A stretch of 64,000 nucleotides of DNA from Tatumella sp. JGM118 (GCF_018257515.1 NZ_JAERJR010000009.1:1-64000), one strand, 5' to 3'. Positions 8,571 through 17,461 are shown, numbered from the stretch's first letter. The notes: a model not told the origin generated them from the sequence alone. Program-made: numbers and translations.

Positions 8571-10145
8571 GTGCTTAATTCGTTACAAAGCTGGTTTTCC
8601 CGGCGTCAGTTTCCCATCGATACCATTAAAAAGCCCTGGGTACTCGCGACCCTGGGCGCAGTGCTCAGTCTACTGATTGTTGCTGTTCTCTGGCGTGGTC
8701 AGTCCCACTATGTCCCCTTATATGGCGTTCATCAGAAAGTCCCTGCGGATGCCGTCGCCAGCGCGCTGGCCAGCGAACATATTGATTTCCGTATTAACCC
8801 GGATAACGGACAGATTCTGGTGGCCGATGATCTGCTGGCCCGCGCCCGGATGGTACTGGCCGGTAAAAATATTCAGCCTGTGGTCGCCCCGGGGTTCGAA
8901 CTGATGGATAAGGATGAAATCCTTGGCGCCAGTCAGTATATCCAGAATATCCGTTATCAGCGGGGACTGGAGGGGGAGCTGGCCCGCAGTATCATGTCCA
9001 TTGAGGGGGTCGAAGAGGCCCGTGTGCATCTGGGGATCCAGGCGGAAAGCGGCTTTGTACTCTCCAGCCAACCTCCTAGCAGCGCCTCGGTGGTGCTCAC
9101 GCTGTCCGCAGGTATCCGCTTAACCGCGGCCCAGGTGCGTGCGATCACCCAGCTCGTGGCGGGAAGTGTTCCGGGGTTACTCGCAGCCAATGTCCATGTG
9201 GTCGATCAAACCGGTGCCTTGCTGAATGAGGCCGGTAATGATCAGGCGGTGTCGGATGACTTGCTGCAGGCGGTCGCCCGGCCCGTCACCCGAAACCTGA
9301 CGCAACTGCTCGACTCTGCGGTGGGTCATGATAATTATCGTGTCACCGTGATGCCGGCCCTCGATTTACGCAAATCGGAAGAGACGGATGAAGTATTACA
9401 GGGAGAGCCGAGGGTACTGGAAGAGCAGGTCAATAACGACAGCAGTGCCCTGAGCACCGCCTCCGGGGTGCCGGGAACCTTAAGTAACCGTCCGCCAGCA
9501 GAGAGTAAGCCTGACGATAATTCTAAAACGAATCAGATGCACAGCCAGACGCAACGTAAATATGCGTATGACCGGCAAATCAGACACATTAAATACCCTG
9601 ATCAGCAACTGGCGCGCTTACAGGTGGCGGTTGCACTGAATGCCGCCGCCGGGAATATTGCGGGCATGTCTGAGGCGCAGCTGGGTCAGTTAAAGAGCCT
9701 GTTAGAGAATGCTGCGGGTATTGATAGCGCACGTGGCGATACGTTATCACTGGATAAGCTCAGTTTTGTGGCTCCGCCTGCGGTTTCCGTCCCTGTGATT
9801 GCCTGGTGGCAGCAACCGGATATTCAGTTCTGGGTCACCCGGGGAGGCATAGGCCTGTTAGCCCTGTTGATGATAGTGCTGGTGATCCGGCCCCGCGTCA
9901 TCGCACGAAACCGGCAATTACAGGCCAGTTCTGACGGCACAGCACCTGCAGCGGGTGAAATCAATGACAGTGCATCTGCCAGCGGACATCAGTTTGAGAA
10001 TGAAGCTGAGCTGCCGCCACGCGCCTCGGGCATTGAAGATAAAGTGGCTTATTTACAGCAGCTTGCTGAGAATGAGACCGACCGGATCGCTGAAGTGATT
10101 AAACAATGGATAAATAGTAATGACCGATCCCGCGACAACGTCTAA
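8571..10145 (+). CDS. fliF: Flagellar MS-ring protein FliF (LfiF)
   Basis: FliF builds the MS ring in the inner membrane, the platform for C ring, rod and export gate. The 524-residue protein has an N-terminal membrane helix (about 25-43), periplasmic ring-building motifs (VPLYGVHQKVPADAVASAL, ARVHLG), a hydrophilic linker rich in Ser/Asn/Gln (about 290-330), a second membrane helix (about 425-443) and a short cytoplasmic tail for FliG. The start is GTG after GGAG. It overlaps fliG by 26 bp. Confidence 0.95.
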   Translation: MLNSLQSWFSRRQFPIDTIKKPWVLATLGAVLSLLIVAVLWRGQSHYVPLYGVHQKVPADAVASALASEHIDFRINPDNGQILVADDLLARARMVLAGKNIQPVVAPGFELMDKDEILGASQYIQNIRYQRGLEGELARSIMSIEGVEEARVHLGIQAESGFVLSSQPPSSASVVLTLSAGIRLTAAQVRAITQLVAGSVPGLLAANVHVVDQTGALLNEAGNDQAVSDDLLQAVARPVTRNLTQLLDSAVGHDNYRVTVMPALDLRKSEETDEVLQGEPRVLEEQVNNDSSALSTASGVPGTLSNRPPAESKPDDNSKTNQMHSQTQRKYAYDRQIRHIKYPDQQLARLQVAVALNAAAGNIAGMSEAQLGQLKSLLENAAGIDSARGDTLSLDKLSFVAPPAVSVPVIAWWQQPDIQFWVTRGGIGLLALLMIVLVIRPRVIARNRQLQASSDGTAPAAGEINDSASASGHQFENEAELPPRASGIEDKVAYLQQLAENETDRIAEVIKQWINSNDRSRDNV

Positions 10146-11151
10146 CGTCTCTTTGCTGACCCGGCAACGAAACAGTCTCGAGCAGGCGGCCATCCTTTTG
10201 CTGAGCATTGGTGAAAATGCGGCGTCAAAAGTGATGCAGAAGCTCTCCCGCGAAGAGGTGATCCTGCTGAGCGAAACCATGGCACGCTTACAGGGTGTTA
10301 AAGTTTCGCAGGCACATCAGGCATTTAATCACTTCTTTGATGATTATCGCCAGCAAAGCGGTATCCATGGCGGGTCCCGGATTTACCTGCAAAACATTCT
10401 GCAGAAGTCACTGGGGCCGGAAATTGCCATGAGCGTGATGAACCATATTTATGGTGATGCTATCCGTTACCGGATGGCGCGCCTGCAATGGGTGGATACG
10501 TCGCAACTCTCTGCGCTGATCTGCCAGGAACACGTTCAGCTGCAGGCCATCTTCCTGGCTTTTCTGCCGCCCGATGTGGCGGCCGGTGTGCTGGCGATGC
10601 AACCCGCGCCCCGTCAGGATGAAATCCTGCTAAGGATAGCCCGTCTGGATGACATTAACCGCGATGTGATTGATGAACTGGATAAGCTCATTGAGCGGGG
10701 CATTGCTATTATTTCTGAACATGGCTCCCGTATTACCGGGGCAAAACATGCTGCCAATATTATCAACCGCCTGCCTGAGCAGCAGAATCAGTTACTGGAG
10801 CAGCTGAAACAGCAGGATGCTTCACTGGTGAAAGCGCTGGAAGATCAGATGTATGAATTCTTCATCCTGAGCCGGCAGAGTGAAGAAACATTACAGCGTC
10901 TGTTTGATGAAATTCCGCTGGAAGAGTGGGCGATTGCCCTGAAAGGTGCCGAGCCGGTATTACGTGATGCCATCTTCAGCATTATGCCAAAACGGCAAAT
11001 CGGCCAGCTGGAACAGACCTCTGCGCGGCTGGGGCCGGTGCCGGTGAGCCGTATCGAGCAGGTTCGTCGTGACATTATGGGGACTCTCCGTCAGCTGGCC
11101 GAAGAGGGTGAAATCAGAATCCAGATGTACGCTGAACGTACCGTCGAATAA
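10120..11151 (+). CDS. fliG: Flagellar motor switch protein FliG (LfiG)
   Basis: FliG couples stator force to rotor rotation. The 343-residue protein has the three expected domains: an N-terminal FliF-binding part (LEQAAILLLSIGENAASKVMQKL), a middle part and the C-terminal torque domain. The charged helix RLFDEIPLEEWAIALKGAE and the ending RQLAEEGEIRIQ match the family closely, so electrostatic contact with MotA (30041) is expected. The start lies inside the end of fliF. Confidence 0.95.
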   Translation: MTDPATTSNVSLLTRQRNSLEQAAILLLSIGENAASKVMQKLSREEVILLSETMARLQGVKVSQAHQAFNHFFDDYRQQSGIHGGSRIYLQNILQKSLGPEIAMSVMNHIYGDAIRYRMARLQWVDTSQLSALICQEHVQLQAIFLAFLPPDVAAGVLAMQPAPRQDEILLRIARLDDINRDVIDELDKLIERGIAIISEHGSRITGAKHAANIINRLPEQQNQLLEQLKQQDASLVKALEDQMYEFFILSRQSEETLQRLFDEIPLEEWAIALKGAEPVLRDAIFSIMPKRQIGQLEQTSARLGPVPVSRIEQVRRDIMGTLRQLAEEGEIRIQMYAERTVE

Positions 11152-11163
11152 CAGGAGCACCGG

Positions 11164-11835
11164 ATGGATCACTCTTTCCGCCGTTATCGTTTTCCGGCGC
11201 TGTGCCCTGAAGAGGTCACTGCCGTCACCCCTGTGACCGAAACAGCCTCTCTGGCCGCCCGGGAAACCGCTTTTGAACAGGCGAAAGCCGACGGCTACCG
11301 TCAGGGGCTGGAGGAAGGCAAGGTACAGGGGATTTCTCTGGGGATGGCCGAAGGGAAAGCGCAGGGCCTTGCCGAAGGCAGGGCACAGGGACTGGCAGAA
11401 AGTCAGGCCCTTTTTCAGCAGGCCAGTGCCCCGCTGGATGCGGCCGCAGAGCAGCTGACGGCCTGGTATGCCCGCGTTGAAAAGCAACAAAATGAAGCCA
11501 CGCTCGCGCTGGTCACCCGGATTGCGGGTCTGGTGATCCGCCATGAAATTACCAGTCGTCCGGAACTGTTACTCTCACTGATCGAAGACAAACTGGCTTC
11601 TGAGCAACTCAGTGAACAATCCTTCGCGGTACGGGTGGCTGAAGCCGATTTTGACGCCATCGTAAAACTGGCCCCTGAAAAACAAGCGACCTGGAATTTA
11701 CAGGCGGTTGCGGATCTGGCCCGTGGCGAATGTCTTATCGATACGGCGGAACAGCAGATTGACCTCGGTTGCCAGCAACGTCTGAACACCTGCCTGGCGA
11801 CGCTGGAAAAAAGCCTGCAAGAGCCGAATTCGTGA
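11164..11835 (+). CDS. fliH: Flagellar export ATPase regulator FliH (LfiH)
   Basis: FliH binds the ATPase FliI and links it to FliN. The 223-residue product carries the hallmark repeated G-x-x-x-G segment (AEGKAQGLAEGRAQGLAES, about 58-80) and a C-terminal domain beginning near residue 100. It lies 12 bp after fliG behind an AGGAG site and overlaps fliI by 4 bp. Length is close to E. coli FliH (235). Confidence 0.93.
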   Translation: MDHSFRRYRFPALCPEEVTAVTPVTETASLAARETAFEQAKADGYRQGLEEGKVQGISLGMAEGKAQGLAEGRAQGLAESQALFQQASAPLDAAAEQLTAWYARVEKQQNEATLALVTRIAGLVIRHEITSRPELLLSLIEDKLASEQLSEQSFAVRVAEADFDAIVKLAPEKQATWNLQAVADLARGECLIDTAEQQIDLGCQQRLNTCLATLEKSLQEPNS

Positions 11836-13154
11836 AGGGGCTGGAACACGCGTTAGCCTCACTGGCGGCCGTTCCCCTGAGCCTGGATGCCGGCAAACTC
11901 TGCCGGGTCACGGGGCCGCTGATGGAAGTCAGTGGCTGCCCGTTAGCCATTGGTCAGCGCTGTGAAGTCGAAACCGCTCATCAGCAGAGAGTGATTGCGG
12001 AAGTGGTGGGTTTCAACCGTGAGCTGACCTATCTGATGCCGTTACAGAATCCTTCGGGGTTACGCAGTGGTGCCCGCGTCTTTCCTGCCGGAAATTCCGC
12101 CGGTCTGCCGATCGGTGAGGAGTGGTTAGGCCGGGTCTTCAACGGACTGGGCGAACCGGTCGATGAGTCCGGCCCTGCCGGCGGTGGCTTTATATTACCC
12201 CGTCAGCTTCCCGCCGTGCCGGCACTGAAGCGTGCCCCGGTCAGCGCCCCGCTGGATGTCGGGGTCCGGACGATCAATGGTTTCCTGACCCTGGGGCGTG
12301 GTCAGCGCGTCGGCCTGATGGCCGGGAGCGGGGTCGGGAAAAGTGTTTTGCTGGGCATGATGGCCCGGGCAACAGAAGCAGAAATCGTGGTGGTCGGCCT
12401 GATCGGTGAACGGGGTCGTGAAGTGAATGAATTCCTGACCCATACCCTGGGTGAACAGGGGCGGAAGAAAGCCATTGTCATTGTTGCGCCTGCCGACGAA
12501 AGCCCGTTAATGCGTTTGAAAGCGACAGAACTTTGTCACTCAGTGGCGGCTTTTTTCCGTGATCAGGGCTTTCATGTATTGCTGATGATTGACTCTTTAA
12601 CACGTTACGCCATGGCACAGCGTGAAATCGCCTTATCGCTGGGGGAAGCCCCGGCAACCAAAGGGTATCCGGCATCGGTCTTTTCGTTGATCCCGCGGCT
12701 GGTGGAGGCCGCCGGTAACGGTGAAGGGACCGGGAGCCTGACGGCCATTTATACCGTCCTTGCCGAAGGCGATGATCAGCAGGATCCGATCGTCGATGCG
12801 GCGCGCGCCGTACTCGACGGACATATTGTGTTATCACGTACGCTGGCAGAAGCCGGACATTTCCCTGCCATTGATATCAGTCAGTCCGTCAGTCGCTGTA
12901 TGAGTCTGGTGACATCTGAAGAGCACCGCCGTGCCGCCAGGCAACTTAAGCAGCAATATGCCCGCTTCAGAGAGATTAAGCCGATGATGGCTCTGGGGGG
13001 CTATGTGGCAGGGGCCGATCCTGAGGTGGATCTGGCGGTAGAGCTATCACCGGCTCTCCATCGGTTTTTACAACAGGAAGAGCAGCAACTGAGTTCATTC
13101 TCTGACAGCCGGCAGCAATTACTGACGCTGGCCCACAGGAAGGCAGGGGAATGA
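11832..13154 (+). CDS. fliI: Flagellum-specific export ATPase FliI (LfiI)
   Basis: FliI is the ATPase that helps load and unfold export substrates. The 440-residue protein shows Walker A AGSGVGKS (164-171), a GERGREVNEF segment, Walker B-like LLMIDSLTRYAMAQREI and the SLGEAPATKGYPASVF stretch typical of FliI/SctN. I chose the GTG at 11832, which overlaps the fliH stop (GTGA) and gives a normal length; an ATG at 11769 would add 21 residues inside fliH. fliJ overlaps its end by 4 bp. Confidence 0.94.
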   Translation: MKGLEHALASLAAVPLSLDAGKLCRVTGPLMEVSGCPLAIGQRCEVETAHQQRVIAEVVGFNRELTYLMPLQNPSGLRSGARVFPAGNSAGLPIGEEWLGRVFNGLGEPVDESGPAGGGFILPRQLPAVPALKRAPVSAPLDVGVRTINGFLTLGRGQRVGLMAGSGVGKSVLLGMMARATEAEIVVVGLIGERGREVNEFLTHTLGEQGRKKAIVIVAPADESPLMRLKATELCHSVAAFFRDQGFHVLLMIDSLTRYAMAQREIALSLGEAPATKGYPASVFSLIPRLVEAAGNGEGTGSLTAIYTVLAEGDDQQDPIVDAARAVLDGHIVLSRTLAEAGHFPAIDISQSVSRCMSLVTSEEHRRAARQLKQQYARFREIKPMMALGGYVAGADPEVDLAVELSPALHRFLQQEEQQLSSFSDSRQQLLTLAHRKAGE

Positions 13155-13570
13155 GCCTGACGGATCCGCTGAAGACGCTGGAACGCCTCCGCCGCCAGCA
13201 GTTACAACAGTGCCAGCAGCGGGTCAATGAACAGCAGGCCATGCTCCGGGGCATGCAGTCCAAAATCCATACCCTGCAGTCGTTTCTGCAGTCGCCTATG
13301 ACACCGGTGACGCAGGGCTTAGCCCTGCGGAATCAGGATAATTATGCCCGGGAACTGCGTCACCTGCTCCGCTGGCAGCAGCAGCAGCACCTTGCGGCAG
13401 AGCAGGAGTTAGCCCGGCGTCAAACGGCGTTACTGGAGAGTCATTTGCAGTATAAGCGGCTGGAAAGCTATGGCCATGAACTGGCCCGCAGCGAATTGCA
13501 GCAGCAACGCCGGCAGGAGCAAAAGAGTACGGATGCCTTAGCCGCCCTCCGCTTTGCCCGAAAATCCTAA
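13151..13570 (+). CDS. fliJ: Flagellar export chaperone/stalk protein FliJ (LfiJ)
   Basis: The 139-residue product is almost entirely charged, Gln-rich and predicted coiled coil (LERLRRQQLQQCQQRVNEQQ onward), as in FliJ, the central stalk of the FliI hexamer. Length (E. coli 147) and position after fliI agree. It is the last gene of the lafK-fliE-J run and converges on flgN, overlapping it by 4 bp, so the two transcripts must end in each other. Confidence 0.9.
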   Translation: MSLTDPLKTLERLRRQQLQQCQQRVNEQQAMLRGMQSKIHTLQSFLQSPMTPVTQGLALRNQDNYARELRHLLRWQQQQHLAAEQELARRQTALLESHLQYKRLESYGHELARSELQQQRRQEQKSTDALAALRFARKS

Positions 13571-14013
13571 GCGTGCTGGCCCGGCTGATAAAGCCAGGAC
13601 GGTCCCTCTCCGGAAACCGGGAGACTGTTTTGCAGAATATCATACTGCATTTCAATGAGTTGCTGATTGTGGTGGTTAGTCTGCTGACACTGCTGCAGTT
13701 GTTCTGTTATTTCCTGCCAGGCGGATTGCAACGGGTGCCGGGCAGCTTCCGGCAGTCCTGCCAGTAATTGCGTCATGCCCTGCGGGGCTGCCGGTAAACC
13801 CAGTTGCTGCAGACCGGCCATGCGCTGCCGGGCATGCTGGTGTAACTGCCGGTAGTGTTGCATCAGCTGCTGATTCAGTTGGTCAAGATCCGCTTGTGCA
13901 TAGGTCAGGATCGCCTGACGCTGGGCCGATAATATCGCGTTGATCGCGTGCAGATGTTGCCTGTCTGCCAGCAGCTCAGTGCACAGCGTGCGCACCAGGT
14001 CAGCCTTACTCAT
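13567..14013 (-). CDS. flgN: Flagellar chaperone FlgN (LfgN)
   Basis: A 148-residue, helix-rich, Gln-rich soluble protein, expected to be the export chaperone for the hook-filament junction proteins FlgK and FlgL. Sequence features are few (LVRTLCTELLADRQHLHAIN, then long amphipathic helices), so the call rests on size and on the order flgA-flgM-flgN. It overlaps flgM by 4 bp and converges on fliJ. Confidence 0.82.
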   Translation of the reverse strand: MSKADLVRTLCTELLADRQHLHAINAILSAQRQAILTYAQADLDQLNQQLMQHYRQLHQHARQRMAGLQQLGLPAAPQGMTQLLAGLPEAARHPLQSAWQEITEQLQQCQQTNHHNQQLIEMQYDILQNSLPVSGEGPSWLYQPGQHA

Positions 14014-14288
14014 TCAGACCTCTGGTAAAAACTCAGCATAGACCGGGCCAGTCCTTCACTGTCCGCAGTGAGTTCACCACGGCTTAAGGCGGCTTTCACT
14101 TCAGCGACCTTCGCGCTATCCACCTCCGGCATGGCTGCTAATGCCTGCCGTGCTTCCATCATTGTCTGCCCGGTCGAGGCGGACATGACTTTCGGGGCTG
14201 AGGTTTTAATCGCCTTTTCATTGTCTTGTGAAGCAACAACGGGGGTATTAATCCTGTCGTTATGCGTCACAGATGTCAGCTTTATCAT
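14010..14288 (-). CDS. flgM: Anti-sigma-28 factor FlgM (LfgM)
   Basis: The 92-residue product has the FlgM pattern: a disordered first half (INTPVVASQDNEKAIKTS) and a C-terminal helical half (VDSAKVAEVKAALSRGEL... ARSMLSFY) that binds sigma-28. It should hold the FliA-type sigma factor (29328) inactive until the hook is finished and FlgM is exported. GGAG lies before the ATG. It is followed by flgN with a 4-bp overlap and preceded by flgA. Confidence 0.9.
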   Translation of the reverse strand: MIKLTSVTHNDRINTPVVASQDNEKAIKTSAPKVMSASTGQTMMEARQALAAMPEVDSAKVAEVKAALSRGELTADSEGLARSMLSFYQRSE

Positions 14289-14353
14289 AAATAATCTCCG
14301 TTTCCTGCTTATAACGACGCGGACCGGCCGTAAATTAAGGGTAAATACGACAT

Positions 14354-15112
14354 TTATTCGGCCGCTCTGACGCTGACCTGTTGTTCATTGATCACCTTGC
14401 CGACAATCACTCTGCCGCTGCTGCTGTTTTTCACCTTAATAAGCGCCCCCCTGACACCATTTTGCAGGGCAATCCCCGGGGCGGAAAGTTCCAGATCGGG
14501 CTGGCGGATCAGTAATGTGATCGGCTGCTCGCGGCGGATCAGTAAAGGGGCTTTAAGCAGATTGAGCGTCACCGGTTGTCCCGCGGCCAGCGGACGTTTC
14601 AGCGCCATCTGCATCATATCCTCCGGGCGTGTCAGGATATCGGGCCGTTGCCCGGGCTGCAGCTGTATCTGCGTGGTTTGTGTATTGTCCGGGCTCAGCA
14701 CCGTTCCGGCCGGCAGGTTGTCTGAGGGGGTAATGGCCTGCAGGGTAATACTGGCGGTGGCTTCGGCCCTGACCTTCCAGTTGCCTGCCGGGTCGGAACA
14801 GCTAATCAGCAGCGGGAAACGGGTGACCGGAGCACTTTCCACCGGCGCACTAAAGCTGAGTCCGGAAAGACAGGGGCGTAACCGGTTCTCTGCGGTAAAA
14901 AAAGTGACCTTTGGCCGGACGGTGACCTGCTGCCAGCCTTGCTGCCGGGCATACGCCCGGACGTGCTGTCCGACCCACTGCGTCGCCTGTGTTTCCGGCA
15001 GGGTGGCACTGTAAGCCGTTTGCTGTAACAGCACCGTCAGTGTCGCCATCAACAGACAGGAAAATCCCCGGACGCCCGGGCGGAAGTTTCCTTTCCTCTG
15101 CAGCCTCTGCAT
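14354..15112 (-). CDS. flgA: P-ring assembly chaperone FlgA (LfgA)
   Basis: FlgA is the periplasmic chaperone that helps FlgI form the P ring. The 252-residue product has a signal peptide (basic start MQRLQRKGNFRPGVRG, hydrophobic core, cut after AYSA) and a C-terminal SAF-like domain ending GVRGALIKVKNSSSGRVIVGKV. I chose the ATG at 15112: an upstream ATG at 15202 would place 30 residues before the signal peptide and lies upstream of a sigma-54 promoter match at 15170-15185. It is divergent from flgB. Confidence 0.92.
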   Translation of the reverse strand: MQRLQRKGNFRPGVRGFSCLLMATLTVLLQQTAYSATLPETQATQWVGQHVRAYARQQGWQQVTVRPKVTFFTAENRLRPCLSGLSFSAPVESAPVTRFPLLISCSDPAGNWKVRAEATASITLQAITPSDNLPAGTVLSPDNTQTTQIQLQPGQRPDILTRPEDMMQMALKRPLAAGQPVTLNLLKAPLLIRREQPITLLIRQPDLELSAPGIALQNGVRGALIKVKNSSSGRVIVGKVINEQQVSVRAAE

Positions 15113-15157
15113 TCTTTTAACCTTATGAATTTTATGTTGAAAATATTTTTTACTGAC

Positions 15158-15173
15158 TGGCACGTAAATTGCA
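15158..15173 (+). promoter_or_regulatory. Sigma-54 promoter for the flgB operon
   Basis: TGGCACG (15158-15164), four bases, then TTGCA (15169-15173) is a full match to the sigma-54 -24/-12 consensus, with 10 bases between the GG and GC pairs. Transcription would start near 15184, about 32 bases before the flgB ATG. LafK (7213) is the obvious activator. Confidence 0.85.
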
Positions 15174-15185
15174 TTCAGACTGCCA
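15170..15185 (-). promoter_or_regulatory. Sigma-54 promoter for flgA-flgM-flgN, interleaved with the flgB promoter
   Basis: On the minus strand TGGCAG (15185-15180), five bases, then ATGCA (15174-15170) again gives GG and GC pairs 10 bases apart. Its -12 element shares bases with the -12 element of the opposite promoter. Transcription would start near 15160, about 48 bases before the flgA ATG at 15112. Weaker than the flgB match (G for C in the -24 element, A for T in the -12). Confidence 0.62.
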
Positions 15186-15215
15186 ACGTTTCTGAATAAC
15201 ACAGGCGGGATTCTG

Positions 15216-15563
15216 ATGAGTATCTCTTTCGAACGGGCGTTGGGTAATAGCCCCCGGGCTATCGATCTACGGTTACAACGCGCCGAAATCTTAAGTGCAA
15301 ACTTAGCGAATGCTGATACGCCCGATTTCCAGGCTAAAGATATTGATTTTGCCGCAGAGATGCAACGTCAGCAAAGCAGTACCTTTCCACAGGTTGCTGA
15401 GACCCTGTACCGGATCCCGCAGCAAGCGAGTGCAGACGGGAATACGGTCGAATTACATAACGAGCAAACGGCCTTTGCCAGCAATAGCCAAAGCTTCCAG
15501 ATGAGTCTCACCTTTTTAAACATGCAATTCGGCAACCTGAAGAGTGCAATTGAAGGTAAGTAA
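15216..15563 (+). CDS. flgB: Proximal rod protein FlgB (LfgB)
   Basis: A 115-residue proximal rod subunit. It has the rod-family N-terminal motif (LQRAEILSANLANADTPDFQAKDIDF, residues ~21-46) and a C-terminal helix. First gene of the long plus-strand operon flgB to flgL, 32 bases after the predicted sigma-54 start. Length is normal (E. coli 138, lateral forms shorter). Confidence 0.94.
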   Translation: MSISFERALGNSPRAIDLRLQRAEILSANLANADTPDFQAKDIDFAAEMQRQQSSTFPQVAETLYRIPQQASADGNTVELHNEQTAFASNSQSFQMSLTFLNMQFGNLKSAIEGK

Positions 15564-15581
15564 CGGCCAGGAGAGCAGGTC

Positions 15582-16004
15582 ATGGGATTTAATGCCATCT
15601 ATCAGATAGCGGGCTCTGCAATGAATGCGCAGATGATCCGTCTGAACACGGTAGCCAGCAATCTGGCCAATGCCGATACTGCGGCGGGGTCCGCAGAGAG
15701 TGCTTATAAAGCACGCCAGCCGGTCTTCAGCGCGGTGCTTGACCAGTCAATGACGTCAGACGGGGCCTCTGCCAGTGTGGCTGTGACGGCCATCACCGAA
15801 CGGCCGGGGGCCATTGCCCGCTATGAACCTCATCATCCGCTGGCGGATGCGAAGGGCTATGTCTATTACCCCGACGTCAATACGGTGGATGAGATGGCCG
15901 ATATGATGTCGGCAAGCCGGAGTTTTGAAACCAACGTGGATGTGCTGAGTAACATTAAAAGTATGCAGCAAAGCCTGCTCAGACTGGGAGAAGGTAACTC
16001 ATGA
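15582..16004 (+). CDS. flgC: Proximal rod protein FlgC (LfgC)
   Basis: The 140-residue product has the flagellar rod motif near the N terminus (LNTVASNLANADT) and the FlgC-specific C terminus (YVYYPDVNTVDEMADMMSASRSFETNVDVL). AGGAG lies before the ATG. It overlaps flgD by 4 bp. Confidence 0.95.
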   Translation: MGFNAIYQIAGSAMNAQMIRLNTVASNLANADTAAGSAESAYKARQPVFSAVLDQSMTSDGASASVAVTAITERPGAIARYEPHHPLADAKGYVYYPDVNTVDEMADMMSASRSFETNVDVLSNIKSMQQSLLRLGEGNS

Positions 16005-16657
16005 ATATTAATACCAGCACGACGACGGCCAGCACCACCGGCAGCACAACGGCTTCGACGTCCGGGGCCGGGAGTCAGATCAGCGATATGTTTTTACAGC
16101 TGCTGGTGGCTCAGATTCAGAACCAGGATCCGACCAATCCTACGGATGGTAAAGAATATGTCAGTCAGCTGGCGCAACTGAGCCAGGTGCAATCCATGGA
16201 CAGCATGACCAGCCTGATGACCAGCACGTCCCGGCAGGTCAGTTCTCTGCAAAAACAAAGCATCGGGGCGCTGACCGGACAATCCGTGATGGTTCAGGCT
16301 GCCACGCTGACGACGGACGGGAAAACGGCCATCAGCGGCCGGACCACGCTCAGCCATGCCGCTTCGCAGGTCACACTGACCCTGACAGACAGCAACGGTA
16401 AGACGTATCCCGTCTCTCTGGGATCTGCGGCGGCCGGTGATGTCAGTTTTACCCTCGATCCCGCGGCGGCCGGCTTACCTGCGGGGAACTATAGCCTGAG
16501 TGTCACCACGGATAACGACCAGAGCGGATTAACCACTGAACTGGCGGGGACGGTCAAATCCGTGCGTTTCCCGTTATCCGGCAGTGATCCCATCCTGACG
16601 CTTCAGGGGCTGGGGGATGTCAGTTACAGCGCAATCACACAATTCAGCATGGCTTAA
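16001..16657 (+). CDS. flgD: Hook-capping scaffold protein FlgD (LfgD)
   Basis: FlgD caps the growing hook so FlgE can polymerise. The 218-residue protein has a Thr/Ser-rich start, the FlgD signature FLQLLVAQIQNQDPTNPTDGKEYVSQLAQ (about 30-58) and a C-terminal Ig/Tudor-like region. Length matches E. coli FlgD (231). It must act on the unusually short FlgE encoded next. Confidence 0.94.
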   Translation: MNINTSTTTASTTGSTTASTSGAGSQISDMFLQLLVAQIQNQDPTNPTDGKEYVSQLAQLSQVQSMDSMTSLMTSTSRQVSSLQKQSIGALTGQSVMVQAATLTTDGKTAISGRTTLSHAASQVTLTLTDSNGKTYPVSLGSAAAGDVSFTLDPAAAGLPAGNYSLSVTTDNDQSGLTTELAGTVKSVRFPLSGSDPILTLQGLGDVSYSAITQFSMA

Positions 16658-16690
16658 CGCAGTTTATCGACGATCAGAGGAAAACAGATC

Positions 16691-17461
16691 ATGAGTTTTA
16701 ATATCGCTATTCGTGGATTAAATGCGGTCAGTGCCCAGTTAAACACGATTTCTAACAATATCGCCAATGCCGATACCGTCGGTTTTAAATCCGGACGGGA
16801 GAACTTTTCTGCACTCTATGTGAATGGCACCGGTAACGGTGTACTGGATCAGGGCGCCCAGCAAAGTGTTGATGCGAACGGGTCATTAGTGAGCAGTTCC
16901 AGCAGCCTGGATATGGCGATCAGCGGTAAGGGCTTCTTTGTATTGCATGATTCCAATGGCAGCCAGAAATTCAGCCGCGCGGGTTACGTCCAGGTCGATA
17001 AAGACGGTTATCTGGTCAATAACACCGGCTTACAGTATGAGGGGTACCAGGGCGGAGCGACAACGGGCAACGTCACCCCCCTACAGGTGGCACAGACGAA
17101 TAATGGCAGTGAACTGAGTGGCGTCAGTCTGGATGAGCAGGGAAATGTTCAGGCGACCTATACGGATGGTTCAAAACTCACCGCAGGTCAGGTGGCACTG
17201 GCGAGTTTTCCGAATGAAGATCAACTGCAGGCGGAAGACGGCACCACCTGGAGCGCCACCGGGGGGTCCGGCGCAGCACGGTTTGGTATCGCACAAAGCG
17301 GTGTGCTGGGCAGCCTGCATAACGGTTCATTAGAATCCTCCAACGTGGATCTGACCGGTGAACTGGTCAACCTGATGAGTGCTCAGCGTAACTATCAGGC
17401 CAATACCAAAGTGATCAGCACCGATAGCAGCATGTTCACCGCTTTATTCCAGGCCATCTGA
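16691..17461 (+). CDS. flgE: Short flagellar hook protein FlgE lacking the central outer domain
   Basis: The N terminus (LNTISNNIANADTVGFKSGRENF) and C terminus (ESSNVDLTGELVNLMSAQRNYQANTKVISTDSSMF) are typical FlgE, and the gene lies between flgD and flgF. At 256 residues it is far shorter than E. coli or Salmonella FlgE (about 402). The missing part is central, corresponding to the surface-exposed D2 domain; D0 and D1 remain. FlgE of Bacillus subtilis (about 264) is similarly small. No frameshift or stop is visible, so the short form looks genuine. FlgF and FlgG are encoded separately downstream, which argues against a rod gene. Confidence 0.88.
   Translation: MSFNIAIRGLNAVSAQLNTISNNIANADTVGFKSGRENFSALYVNGTGNGVLDQGAQQSVDANGSLVSSSSSLDMAISGKGFFVLHDSNGSQKFSRAGYVQVDKDGYLVNNTGLQYEGYQGGATTGNVTPLQVAQTNNGSELSGVSLDEQGNVQATYTDGSKLTAGQVALASFPNEDQLQAEDGTTWSATGGSGAARFGIAQSGVLGSLHNGSLESSNVDLTGELVNLMSAQRNYQANTKVISTDSSMFTALFQAI

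Noticed and set aside
14354-15202. flgA starting at the ATG at 15202
   Set aside because: It would put 30 residues in front of the signal peptide and start upstream of the predicted transcript start; the ATG at 15112 is better.
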